From NCBI RefSeq assembly GCF_013307245.1, contig NZ_CP028941.1:744001-808000 (forward strand): a stretch of DNA of 64,000 bases, written 5' to 3'. A program made the position numbers and the translations under genes. The notes beneath the pieces were generated by a model. It saw nothing but the letters and a program-made list of their open reading frames with translations. It had not been told where the DNA came from and made no database searches. Source of the DNA: Polynucleobacter antarcticus (GTDB lineage: Bacteria; Pseudomonadota; Gammaproteobacteria; Burkholderiales; Burkholderiaceae). Shown here in pieces: positions 7,572 to 16,159 of the stretch (position 1 is its first letter; every line of letters starts with the position of its first letter).

Positions 7572-7889
7572 TCACCACCAACTGTAATTAGCATCATGCT
7601 TGTGAGATGCCTCAAATAATGGATCGACTTCTGGCTTACAAAGCCAATTTTTCATCGCTCGATTATTGCGGGTGCGTCGCCGATGATCAAATGACTTGCG
7701 GTACCAGCGTGGTGCCGCACCACCCATGGTGACCTCTTTATCAGAATGAAAAAGAGCAATGGCTTTTTTAGCTAAACGTGATTTGGGCTCATGACGAGAA
7801 TATTGCCCACCCAGAGCAAAGTATTGCCAATTTTTTAAAACCCAATCATATTCATGAAACTGATTTTTTCTACGTTTTGTACGTGACAT
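7572..7889 (-). CDS. Very basic hypothetical protein
   Basis: This 105-residue protein starts MSRTKRRKNQFHEYDWVL and ends HKHDANYSWW. It is rich in Arg, Lys, His and Trp, for example APRWYRKSFDHRRRTRNNR in mid-protein. AGGAG lies 6 bases before the ATG, so translation is likely. The composition suggests nucleic-acid binding, and it is loosely like small basic proteins of phages, but I do not recognise the family. A minimal ORF with its own ribosome binding site precedes it at 7910-7918. Confidence 0.6.
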   Translation of the reverse strand: MSRTKRRKNQFHEYDWVLKNWQYFALGGQYSRHEPKSRLAKKAIALFHSDKEVTMGGAAPRWYRKSFDHRRRTRNNRAMKNWLCKPEVDPLFEASHKHDANYSWW

Positions 7890-7909
7890 AACAAACTCCT
7901 TTTTGATAG

Positions 7910-7918
7910 TTACATCAT
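7910..7918 (-). other. Two-codon minigene (ATG ATG TAA) with strong ribosome binding site
   Basis: On the reverse strand AAGGAG (AGGAG at 7925-7929) is followed after 6 bases by ATGATGTAA. It encodes only fMet-Met and lies 20 bases before the start of the 7572-7889 gene, which has its own AGGAG. Such minigenes can sequester peptidyl-tRNA or act in translational control, as known for lambda bar minigenes. Here this is an inference from sequence only. Confidence 0.35.
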
Positions 7919-8115
7919 GTCGATCTCCTTGTTAAATTAAATACGTAAATTGACTGGGCTATTTGCAAAACATAATTTTAACTAATAGAAAAAACCATCT
8001 TGAATACGTGGTTTGGTAACAATCAATCTTTGTGGGGGCTTTTTAAGAACAATGGAGCCAATCATCATCTGCCTTAAACTCCAAAAATGCATCCACTCTG
8101 AGAAGGATAATTCCT

Positions 8116-8615
8116 ATGTTTTATTTACACTGCTCTAAACAATTACTGGACCGAGTGCCAAAAGGCGCTGGCACACCAACAATGCAGACAATCAATATTT
8201 TAGGGCTTGGTATGCCAAAGCGATTTTCTCCAAGCCCCAAGTTGCACTGTTTGTGAACGAAAGAACCCTTCTTCCTCTTGTGATTCCCCTAGCGCCTATA
8301 TTAAACTTAGTCGATCTGTTTCCTGAGTACCTATTCAAAATCCTGCTCAATCAAGGCGTTAGTGAAAGCTTCATCATGCAAGAGTTAAATCACCTAGATG
8401 AAGTCACGTATTGCAAATCCAGCAATCGCAGCACCATCGGTATTTTGAATATGTTTAGTTATCATTTAGATGGATACCGCGCAATAAATTATGTTGATAA
8501 TTAGTATTAGTTATCGATGATGATGGCCGATACACTCTGTGGACCGCTTTATAAAAGCACCGTTACGCCCGGAAACGCCTTGAGGGAATTTGCCCTAAGT
8601 GGGCAAATGCATTAA
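8116..8615 (+). pseudogene. DUF6933-type protein, degraded
   Basis: From the ATG at 8116 the frame reads MFYLHCSKQLLDRVPKG and stays open to a TGA at about 8254. After a shift near 8205 the second frame reads WYAKAIFSKPQVALFVNERTLLPLVIPLAP and SSNRSTIGILNMFSYHLDGYR, meets TAG at 8502-8504 and 8508-8510, and then MADTLCGPLYKSTVTP. Together these form a nearly complete member of the family I know as DUF6933, whose function is unknown. One frameshift and two nonsense codons make it a pseudogene. The open piece 8253-8504 is not an independent gene. Confidence 0.8.
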
Positions 8616-8616
8616 A

Positions 8617-8643
8617 GAGATCGCATTAATGAGATCGCATTAA
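8617..8643 (+). repeat. Tandem repeat of GAGATCGCATTAA
   Basis: Two copies, at 8617-8629 and 8631-8643, lie between the DUF6933 remnant and the higA stop. The function is not known. Confidence 0.7.
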
Positions 8644-8698
8644 CCAGCTGAACTCACTTTTTTTTATAGTAAGGCCAAACAATCAAATGGGTGCACTA

Positions 8699-9001
8699 CT
8701 AAGCAGCCATTTGAAATACGCGTACTCGTGACTTAATGTGCTGTTCTAATGTTCGCTGTGCAACACGCATATCGTATTCCGACTGCAAATTGAGCCAAAA
8801 GCGTGGGTCCATTGAAAAAAATAAGCCTAATCGTAAGGCGGTATCTGCGCTTATGGGTCGCTTGCCATGCACAATCTCACTAATTCGGCTTGGGGATACA
8901 TCAATATCCGCGGCCAACTGTCGGGCGGTAATGCCCAGCGGACGCATAAAGTCCTCTAGGAGTATTTCTCCGGGGTGAATTTCTTCGAGTAGTGTTGTCA
9001 T
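8699..9001 (-). CDS. higA: HigA-family antitoxin (XRE)
   Basis: The 100-residue protein begins with the HigA/VapI-type lead-in LEEIHPGEILLEDFMRPLGI, followed by an XRE helix-turn-helix at about residues 25-62 (ARQLAADIDVSPSRISEIVHGKR) and the family's FFSMDPRFWLNLQSEYD segment. HigA binds the toxin HigB and represses the operon. The toxin gene lies 10 bases upstream on the same strand, the reversed order normal for higBA. The module looks intact. Confidence 0.9.
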   Translation of the reverse strand: MTTLLEEIHPGEILLEDFMRPLGITARQLAADIDVSPSRISEIVHGKRPISADTALRLGLFFSMDPRFWLNLQSEYDMRVAQRTLEQHIKSRVRVFQMAA

Positions 9002-9011
9002 TGCATTCTCC

Positions 9012-9290
9012 TTAGTGGTAATCCACTATTTCGACCCCGTGAACGCCATCCTCTTTCCACAAAAAACAGATGCGCCACTGTGCATTAATCCGAATACTAT
9101 ATTGGCCATCTCGATCTCCACGCAAGGATTCCAGCCTATTTCCGGGCGGTATCCGTAAGTCCTCCAAGCGGGTCACTGCATGTAGTTGCAATAAGCGACG
9201 CCTTGCCACTCGCTCCACATTTTTGAAGCGATAGGACGCTTCGCTGTAAAACAATGCTTCGGTTTCTTGGCATCCAAAAGAACGAATCAT
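9012..9290 (-). CDS. higB: HigB-family toxin (RelE superfamily)
   Basis: The 92-residue protein has the HigB layout: MIRSFGCQETEALFY at the N-terminus, an Arg-rich central helix, GNRLESLRGDRDGQYSIRINAQWRICF, and a C-terminal HGVEIVDYH. The family cleaves translated mRNA on the ribosome; the Arg residues and the final Tyr-His are the kind of residues used for this. It is followed by higA. A 17-bp dyad lies 10 bases upstream of the start. Confidence 0.9.
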   Translation of the reverse strand: MIRSFGCQETEALFYSEASYRFKNVERVARRRLLQLHAVTRLEDLRIPPGNRLESLRGDRDGQYSIRINAQWRICFLWKEDGVHGVEIVDYH

Positions 9291-9300
9291 AAGAAACTAT

Positions 9301-9317
9301 ATTCTGTAAAACAGAAT
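9301..9317. promoter_or_regulatory. higBA operator dyad
   Basis: ATTCTGT-AAA-ACAGAAT is a perfect inverted repeat with 7-bp arms, 10 bases upstream of the higB start on its 5' side. HigA proteins bind this kind of dyad to repress their operon. Confidence 0.6.
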
Positions 9318-9865
9318 CTGTCAAATGGAATTATTATTGCTTTCTGGCGAGCAAAGAGAACGTTTACAGAACTCGGAATCGCCAAGGCTCTAACGTGAAT
9401 AGTCCCATCGCATGGGGTCAAGATATCTGCCACTAGAGATCTCCTAAAAGCGGGGTAGCCGCCATGCCAGCAGCACGTTCGCGATAACAGCAAACCTGAC
9501 GAGACTGAGCTTGATCATGAATGCCCTAATGTATTGATGAATGTATTTGATAGGTAACATGTACTAAGCTCAGAGAGTTCATAAGCCAAGGTTCAGAATA
9601 CGGTAACCCGCTAAACCGAACTATCAGACGAAGCGCAATTACCTGTAGGAAATCGCCTATGGTCTCTTAAAATCTACAATAAATTTAGACAAGCTCTCAC
9701 CACGAAGTCTTGGGTAACTTATGTACCCTCGCTCTTTTTTTATGCTCTACTACACTTAGCATTTGTATCTGTATTTATGTTTTTGTTTTCTATTATGTAT
9801 TGTGTTTACCTATTTTTTATAGGTACTGAAGCCTGAACGCTTGACTTGAACTGCCCTCGATATTT
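9318..9865. other. Long stretch without a recognisable gene
   Basis: I find no supportable gene in about 548 bases. A reverse frame at 9287-9493 is open but has no known domain or ribosome binding site and runs through the higB operator. The last 150 bases are T-rich and may hold the promoter of the antiporter gene at 9866. The stretch may be eroded coding sequence. Confidence 0.5.
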
Positions 9866-10906
9866 ATGACCAGCACCTTCTTCTCCTTTACCCATTTGCT
9901 TGGCCAATCCTGGTTTATAGGCCTGATGGCAATTGTGTTGATTGGTGCTGTCTTAGCAGCGGTGCATTACGCCGAAGTGATTGCACATAAAACGGGTGAG
10001 CCCTATGGAACACTGGTACTAGCTATTAGCGTCACCATTATTGAAGTGGCTCTGATTGTTTCGATGATGCTCTCAGGTCAAGCCGGCTCTGAATTCATAG
10101 CGCGTGATGCCATCTTTGCTACCGTCATGATTGTGATCAATGGGGTAATTGGTTTATGTATTTTTATGGGTGGTCTCAAGCATTACGAGATGAGCTTTCG
10201 TAATGAAGGCACCAATTCCGCATTAGCAGTACTAACTGCCTTGGCAACTTTTATTCTGGTTCTCCCTTTAGTAACCGTCAGTAGCCCAGGGCCAGACTTT
10301 ACTGAAAGCCAGTTGGCTTTTGCAGGCATTGCTTCCTTTGCTCTTTATGGGGCATTTATCTTTTTTCAGACAGTCAGTCATCGTGACTACTACCTACCAT
10401 CGGTAGAAGAGCAAAAACTCGATAGCTCTATCCATGCAGAAAAACCAAGCAATCTCAAGACCGCTGTGAGCTGCGTTCTGCTCTTGATCTCACTCATTGC
10501 CGTGGTAGGTCTGGCAAAGGCCTTGAGTCCCGCGATTGAAGCAGGGGTCAATGCCGTTGGTGCTCCTAAAACAATTGTGGGTATTGCCATTGCTTTCTTA
10601 GTACTTTTGCCAGAAGGCTATGCCGCTGTCAGGGCTGCTAGAGCCAATCGATTACAAAGTAGTTTAAACTTAGCCCTAGGTTCTGGATTAGCCAGCATTG
10701 GCTTATCCATTCCGGTGGTGGCAGCCATTGCGATTTACTTTGATCTCCCCTTGAGTTTAGGCATCAGTCAACTCAATATGGTCCTGATGTACGTGTCTCT
10801 CTTTATTGGGGCGCTGACCCTAGCCATTGGTAGGACCACCCTACTGCAAGGCATCGTTCACTTGATTATTTTCTTTGCGTATTTGTTCTTGAGTTTGGTG
10901 CCTTAG
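9866..10906 (+). CDS. ChaA-type Ca2+/H+ (Na+/H+) antiporter
   Basis: The 346-residue protein has about ten membrane helices and the CaCA-superfamily motif EPYGTLVLAISVTIIEVAL (residues about 44-62). The second half has a related motif around LLPEGYAAVRAARANRLQSS, with the acidic residues used for cation exchange. This matches the ChaA family, which exports Ca2+ or Na+ in exchange for protons at the inner membrane. The length is close to that of known ChaA proteins. It stands alone on the + strand. Confidence 0.85.
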   Translation: MTSTFFSFTHLLGQSWFIGLMAIVLIGAVLAAVHYAEVIAHKTGEPYGTLVLAISVTIIEVALIVSMMLSGQAGSEFIARDAIFATVMIVINGVIGLCIFMGGLKHYEMSFRNEGTNSALAVLTALATFILVLPLVTVSSPGPDFTESQLAFAGIASFALYGAFIFFQTVSHRDYYLPSVEEQKLDSSIHAEKPSNLKTAVSCVLLLISLIAVVGLAKALSPAIEAGVNAVGAPKTIVGIAIAFLVLLPEGYAAVRAARANRLQSSLNLALGSGLASIGLSIPVVAAIAIYFDLPLSLGISQLNMVLMYVSLFIGALTLAIGRTTLLQGIVHLIIFFAYLFLSLVP

Positions 10907-11007
10907 CGCAGGCAATTCAATAAAAATCCGAAACATAATCTACTAGAGATATCCGTACTGCATAGTTACATTTGCATTTATTTAATAATCTTCAGACAGC
11001 GAAAGAT

Positions 11008-11109
11008 TTAAAAGACTACAAGTAGCAGTAATAAGGCAGCAAGAACCATTGAGCCCAACTCAATGCGGAAGAATTTGACCCTTTTATAAACATATTCAAT
11101 TGGTAAAAT
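11008..11109 (-). CDS. Tiny membrane protein with apparent ATT start, paralogue of 14792-14923
   Basis: The reverse frame reads (I)LPIEYVYKRVKFFRIELG and then one hydrophobic helix of about 14 residues ending VVF, 33 residues in all. It aligns over its length with the 43-residue protein at 14792-14923 (MLSIEYVHKRVRLFRVELS plus helix). In that alignment its first codon is ATT where the paralogue has ATG. AGGAG sits 7 bases before this ATT, the ideal distance. Either ATT is used as a rare start, or the start was lost by mutation. It lies downstream of the frameshifted wecA-like gene on the same strand. Confidence 0.5.
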   Translation of the reverse strand: MLPIEYVYKRVKFFRIELGSMVLAALLLLLVVF

Positions 11110-11253
11110 TACCTTTCTCCTGCCGCTTAATCGGAAATAATTTACCGAGATCAGCTTAGGCTCAAAGTCCATCAACACCTATCAGGAAAGGACTTTCAGC
11201 CCTTAGAAAGCAGTTACTTTAGTTGTCAGTCCTTACTTCAACGAGTATCGGGG

Positions 11254-12358
11254 CTATTTACTATCTCGACGAATAATCAGGTATTCAGGCACTTGATAAC
11301 GCACAATAGCCCAGTAAATCCAAACATAGCTTATGGCAAAAACTAAAGCAAAGGCTTTTAGAGCTAAGTGGTAACGCCAAAATAATACTGCTGGAATCAC
11401 TGCCATAAGACATAGCAACCACAGGTATGGCGAAGTCATGGCGTTGTGCTGAGTTTTAATCCAAGTTTCATCAGAATCTTTAGACCATTGCACTACTCTA
11501 CGATAAATTAATTGGTGCAAATGCATGGCATCTGGCATACCAGGATGAACACGTCTCAAAACAACTCGACGATAAATTGTAAAGATCGTCTCAAAGATTG
11601 GATACATACATAAAAGGAGCGGAAACCATTTAGAAACTTCATCATGTCGAGCAGTCAAAAGTACAGATAACTCTGCAATCCAAAATCCAATGAGATAGGC
11701 GCCACCATCCCCCAGAAAAATCAATCCACGGGGGTAATTCCATATTAAGAAACCTAGTAGCGCACCAATCATAGCCAGCGATGCAATCATGATGTGGTAG
11801 TCCGACACCTAAAAAAGCGACATAAGCTATACCCGCCAAAATAATGACGGCCACCATACTAGATAAGCCGTTATAGCCATCAATAATATTGAAAGAATTA
11901 GCCACGCCACCAACAGCAAAACAGGTAATCGCAATTGCTACAACCGGATATGCCAATAAGAGATTATCAATCCCCAGTACCTGAACGGATGTAAGCCATC
12001 CATTAAGCAAGTAACCCGCACAGATAGCAGAAAACATTGTTGCCAATAGTCGAAACTTCACCCCTACTCGTTTAGTGACATCCTCAAGTAAGCCAGCTAA
12101 AAATGCAGGCAAGGCACTAACTAATAATAGTAGTCCAAAAGTACCTACGGATATATTTTCAAAATAACGCCAAACCAAGGCTACTAAGAGTCCGATAACA
12201 ATGCCCACTCCACCGACTCTGGGTACTGCATTGAAATGGAACTTCTGAACACTCGTTACATCAGAATCTGCTGTGAGATGGCCATGCAAATGGTTATATC
12301 TCACTACCCATAAGGAGACCAATAAGGAGGCAAGAAATGAGAGCGCTAAAACCGACAT
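11254..12358 (-). pseudogene. WecA/MraY-family phosphoglycosyl transferase with a frameshift
   Basis: The frame from 12358 reads through KFHFNAVPRVGGVGI, SFNIIDGYNGLSSM and AYVAFLGV, then loses the family pattern. The frame from 11808 continues with LGFLIWNYPRGLIFLGDGGAYLIGFW and the rest of the protein to 11254. Together they match the intact paralogue at 13660-14742. The shift lies at about 11806-11816 and needs one base removed to restore. The family moves a sugar-1-phosphate to undecaprenyl phosphate at the inner membrane. As read, no full enzyme is made. Confidence 0.85.
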
Positions 12359-12480
12359 GAAAACCCATCAATATAGAAATAATGATATTTTACCCAAGTA
12401 AAGGGCTTGCTCAGCTCGAATCTACTTACTCAGGATGCTCATGCTATAAGAGCTTCTCATCAGCTAAGTTCAGTTATCTT

Positions 12481-13365
12481 TCAGAATTTGGGCATCTTTT
12501 TCAGATCTAGCTGAATGGTAGCGCCATACTGATCACTCAGGCCAACTACTGATCGCAATGGAATGTGGCCTTTTTCAGAAAACCAGATTTCAAAGGTAGC
12601 ATTGTCATCCTTAGAGGTAGTCTTGTAGTAGCGTACTGCCTTTATTTTGCTGCCATCAAAAGGAACTTCTAGGGACTCACCGCGCACTAAGGTGTAATTT
12701 TTAACTGAGCGTCCATCCGTAACAGGCAGCACTACTGACTTTGCGGGCAGCTCACGTCCTATAAATTGATAGCCCACCGTCAGCATATCTAACAAGCGAC
12801 CAGTGTAGGGTGCTGTACCAACTGGTGGTGTACGTGAAGAGACTTTATAAAAGTTCACGATGTTTTTAGGGACTTCTACCTTGGCTAGGAGTAAATCCGT
12901 ATTGCCGCGCTTCTCTTGATAGGTATTAGTCAACATACCTGTGGCACTCATAGTCCCTACTGAATCCCGAATCAAGTTCTGACCCCCTAGTGCAGTAGAC
13001 ATCCCTGCTAATAAGGTTCCTTTTGAGCTAATGTGGTACTTAGCACTATCAATCTTGACTTGATCTACTACGGTAGCAACCGTCATAGAGCCACTCACAA
13101 TCTTATAGACTGATTCATAAGGACTAGGTTCTTCCTTGCTCCGGGCTAAATACGCAGAACGCTTTGAGGCATCCACTGTGACTTTGAGATCGTATTCAAA
13201 TTGGGCGTTGATTGAACTAGCGGGGCCTGATCCAGAGGTACCAGCAACAGGCTTAGCCGAGCCAGAACTTTGCGCCCAAGATACACCTGAGGATATCGAT
13301 ACCAAGGCAAGCACTAAGACAACACCAGAGAGGCTATTACGCAACGTCAATGGAGATTTATTCAT
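12481..13365 (-). CDS. DUF3108 domain protein, exported
   Basis: The 294-residue protein has an N-terminal signal peptide (basic start, hydrophobic residues 12-28, cleavage near SWA-QS) and a low-complexity Ser/Gly linker. Residues about 55-290 resemble DUF3108 proteins: a beta-rich domain starting FEYDLKVTVDASKRSAYL and ending IPLRSVVGLSDQYGATIQLDL. DUF3108 proteins are periplasmic with no firmly known role. It lies between the two wecA-like genes and is divergent from the intact one. Confidence 0.8.
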   Translation of the reverse strand: MNKSPLTLRNSLSGVVLVLALVSISSGVSWAQSSGSAKPVAGTSGSGPASSINAQFEYDLKVTVDASKRSAYLARSKEEPSPYESVYKIVSGSMTVATVVDQVKIDSAKYHISSKGTLLAGMSTALGGQNLIRDSVGTMSATGMLTNTYQEKRGNTDLLLAKVEVPKNIVNFYKVSSRTPPVGTAPYTGRLLDMLTVGYQFIGRELPAKSVVLPVTDGRSVKNYTLVRGESLEVPFDGSKIKAVRYYKTTSKDDNATFEIWFSEKGHIPLRSVVGLSDQYGATIQLDLKKMPKF

Positions 13366-13659
13366 GATGGGGCTATTTAATGAGGGCTGTGTACATTACT
13401 TAATGTATTTCAAAATGATTATTATTAATATAATTAGTAGGTAGTATGCATTAGATAATGGGAAATAGGTAACTGACTTTATTGCTATGTATTTTTATTG
13501 CTATGTATTGATAGCCATATTATCAATTTCAAAGTATTCAACAGTATATTTGGCCAATTAATACTACAATCAAGCCGATTTTTTATGATCTTCTACTATT
13601 TTGAAGCATCTCAGTAGGCCACTCTTCCAATTAGCCACTTTTAGAATTTATAATGAATC
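13366..13659. other. AT-rich divergent promoter region
   Basis: The 294 bases between the DUF3108 gene and the intact wecA-like gene are AT-rich and carry no gene that I can support. They must hold promoters for both divergent genes. A direct repeat, TTATTGCTATGTATT followed by ATTGCTATGTATTG, is seen at about 13479-13510. Confidence 0.5.
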
Positions 13660-14742
13660 ATGATTGGTCTTTTAGCCGCCTTCTTCTCGTCATTCATCTT
13701 GACCTTGCTCATTATTCGCTTTGAGCATGTACATTCCCGTTTTTCTGGTGATACTGATTTGTCGGGACCTCAAAAGTTTCATACCAAATCCGTACCTAGA
13801 ATAGGCGGTCTTGCAATCGCATTGGGCGTCTTTTGCGCCATCACCATCAAGCTCAGCACCAATCCTGAAGTAAGGCTTGAACTACTGCTATTGATTTGTG
13901 CTATTCCTGTCTTTTTTATTGGGCTATCTGAAGATCTCACCAAAAAGATATCCGTCAAGGTACGCCTTATCTTTACAGCAATCAGTGCACTACTACTTAC
14001 TCAGCTGCTTGGCGCATCTATCAATCATCTCGATATTCCAGGCATTGATTATTTACTCTCGATTCGATGGATTGCAGTCGTCTTTACTATTTTTGCAATC
14101 ACTGGCCTTGCCAATGCGTACAACATCATTGATGGGTTTAATGGCTTATCCAGTATGGTAGGTATCATTACTTTGATGGCCATAGGGTATGTGGCATTTA
14201 TTGTGGGTGATCCCGCCATCATGTATCTGAGTTTTATTATGGCTAGCGCTATCTTAGGGTTCTTTATTTGGAACTACCCGCGAGGCTTGATTTTCTTGGG
14301 TGATGGTGGTGCCTATTTAATTGGCTTTTGGATTGCTGCTCTAAGCGTACTCTTAGTCTCACGTCACCAAAATATTTCACCTTGGTTTGCGCTCTTGGTA
14401 AACGCTTATCCCATCCTAGAAACCTTGTTTACTATCTACCGTAGAAAAATTCATCAAGGTAAAAGCCCAGGGCTACCCGATGGAATACATTTCCATACCT
14501 TAATTTTTAGAAGAATTCTGAATCCTTCCTGTGTTGCCACTGAGCGCGATTGGTTTAATGCGAATGCTAAAACAGCACCCTACCTTTGGATATTGGCAGG
14601 ACTAGGGATTGCGCCAGCAGTGCTATGGTGGCAATCTACCCTCATCTTAATGGGCTTTGCATTGCTGTTTGTGATTTCTTATATATGGCTATATCGGCGT
14701 ATTGTGGTTTTCAAGACCCCAAGATGGATGCACATTGAGTAA
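13660..14742 (+). CDS. WecA/MraY-family undecaprenyl-phosphate sugar-1-phosphate transferase
   Basis: The 360-residue protein has about ten membrane helices and the conserved loops of the polyprenyl-phosphate N-acetylhexosamine-1-phosphate transferase family: KFHTKSVPRIGGLA (39-52), ANAYNIIDGFNGLSSM (151-166) with the metal/nucleotide Asp, and WNYPRGLIFLGDGGAYL (204-220). It starts synthesis of lipid-linked glycans such as O-antigen or enterobacterial-common-antigen-like polymer. It is intact, unlike its paralogue at 11254-12358. No glycosyltransferase cluster is next to it, and a small membrane-protein gene faces its 3' end. Confidence 0.88.
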   Translation: MIGLLAAFFSSFILTLLIIRFEHVHSRFSGDTDLSGPQKFHTKSVPRIGGLAIALGVFCAITIKLSTNPEVRLELLLLICAIPVFFIGLSEDLTKKISVKVRLIFTAISALLLTQLLGASINHLDIPGIDYLLSIRWIAVVFTIFAITGLANAYNIIDGFNGLSSMVGIITLMAIGYVAFIVGDPAIMYLSFIMASAILGFFIWNYPRGLIFLGDGGAYLIGFWIAALSVLLVSRHQNISPWFALLVNAYPILETLFTIYRRKIHQGKSPGLPDGIHFHTLIFRRILNPSCVATERDWFNANAKTAPYLWILAGLGIAPAVLWWQSTLILMGFALLFVISYIWLYRRIVVFKTPRWMHIE

Positions 14743-14791
14743 GTATGAATTGAATCATTATTGAATTCGCCTTGTTATTAAATACACCTTG

Positions 14792-14923
14792 TTATTTAAT
14801 AATTTTCAACATACTTAAGATCTGCCAAAGCAGCATCAATACAATCAGACAAGCCACCACAATCAGGCTGAGTTCAACCCTAAATAGCCGCACACGCTTA
14901 TGAACATATTCAATCGATAGCAT
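14792..14923 (-). CDS. 43-residue single-helix membrane protein
   Basis: The reverse frame starts MLSIEYVHKRVRLFRVELS, then a hydrophobic helix from about residue 18 to 37, and ends in KIIK. AAAGGA lies 6 bases before the ATG. The basic N-terminus before the helix suggests an inner-membrane protein with its N-terminus inside. A homologue without ATG lies at 11008-11109. Both sit next to a wecA-like gene, so they may be small partners or regulators of that transferase; this is inference. The gene converges on the intact wecA-like gene. Confidence 0.6.
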   Translation of the reverse strand: MLSIEYVHKRVRLFRVELSLIVVACLIVLMLLWQILSMLKIIK

Positions 14924-15152
14924 CTTATTTCCTTTGGGTGAGTGAAAAAGATAGGCTAAATAAATAGATATTAAAGATCGATAGTCTAGGTTGGATTAGT
15001 TTGTATGAAATTTCTGAATAAGCTGACAGCACGTGGATAGCATATCAATAGGTTCTATATTTCAGAGCAATCTGACTGCTGTAAATGTATTTAGCTAGTG
15101 TTGCTATCTTACGCACTGAGATAGGATGGTTTAAAACACTCATAAGCTAACT

Positions 15153-16058
15153 ATGAATCTCCATGATATTTTGTAAGACACGATTGTCCGTATAAAAGGT
15201 GTATATGCTCCCTTCACCATCAGAGCATACTCAAGTGACTTTGCTGCTTTTATTAATTTTTGTGAAGCGCGACATCAAGTAGCCATTCCGGCCCGCTCTC
15301 AATCGATAGCTGAGTTTTTTTTGACTTTAAGTAGTAGTGGGCGATCTTCCGCAAGTATTCGGCGGGCAATAGTCGGAATCTCCGCAATGCATCTGCTTAA
15401 TCGCTTTTCTGATCCAACCAAAGAGCCAGAGGCTCTGCTGGAGATGAAGCGCATGCATCGCATCCTTGGGAGAGAATCCAAGCAAGCCTTTGGTATTAGC
15501 CAAGACATTCTTTCTCAATTACTGGCAAGTCTAGATCATTCACTTAGAGACCTATGTGATGCTGCTTTGCTCCAATTAGCCTACGATAGCCTAGGTCGTC
15601 GTAGTGAATTAGTCTCACTACAGATCACTGATTTACAGCAACTTACACAGGGTGGCAAAACTCGACATACTATCTTGCTTCGTAAAAGTAAGGTAGATCA
15701 AGATGCAAAAGGTCGTTGGATCACCTTACGACCAGGCACAGTCGATGCCGTGAAGCGCTGGACCACTGCCGCAAAAATAGATAAGGGGCTTATATTGCGG
15801 GGAGTTGATCGTAAGGGCGATATTAGTGATTTTTTATGCTGCGGGCAGATCAATCGGATCTTTAAGCGTATTGCCAGCCAGGCCAAGATTGATCCTGTAC
15901 TTATTAAAAGAATTAGTGGTCATTCACTTCGAATTGGGGCCGCTCAGGATTTACTGGTTTCTGGGGCAAGCATGCCAATGATTATGAGCAGGGGTCGCTG
16001 GACAAAGACTGACACCGTGATGCGTTATCTTGAGCAGTATGGTGGAAGAGATCTCTAA
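15153..16058 (+). pseudogene. Tyrosine recombinase with an early nonsense codon
   Basis: From the ATG at 15153 the frame reads MNLHDIL, TAA (15174-15176), then DTIVRIKGVYAPFTIRAY and on to the stop at 16058. The integrase fragment at 19791 has LLEETIIKIDGAYAPSTIRAY at the same place, so the stop replaces a Glu (GAA to TAA). Counting from a TTG at 15321, the catalytic residues R94, K (RKSK, 121-124), H201-xx-R204, W227 in the His/Trp place and Y236 are all present. Without readthrough, only an N-terminally shortened protein lacking the core-binding domain could be made. Confidence 0.8.
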
Positions 16059-16128
16059 AAAAATAGAGATTTGAATTCTGATCCCCCTACTCTCAAAATA
16101 GAAGTTTTTATTGCCATCGCAAGCAGTC

Positions 16129-16159
16129 AAACTAAAAGCCCTTTAGGGGCTTTTAGTTT
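16129..16159. terminator. Bidirectional hairpin terminator
   Basis: AAACTAAAAGCCC (16129-16141) and GGGCTTTTAGTTT (16147-16159) form a perfect 13-bp stem with a 5-base loop. It lies between the recombinase and the convergent antitoxin gene at 16158, so it can serve both. Confidence 0.75.

Noticed and set aside
9287..9493. 68-residue reverse frame upstream of higB
   Set aside because: It overlaps the higB start and the operator dyad, and has no recognisable domain.
11806..11816. T-TTT-TTA slippery heptamer in frame in the shifted wecA-like gene, resembling a -1 programmed frameshift site
   Set aside because: A -1 slip leads to AGG-TGT-CGG and a stop within eight codons. The family sequence resumes only in the +1 frame, so this site cannot explain it.
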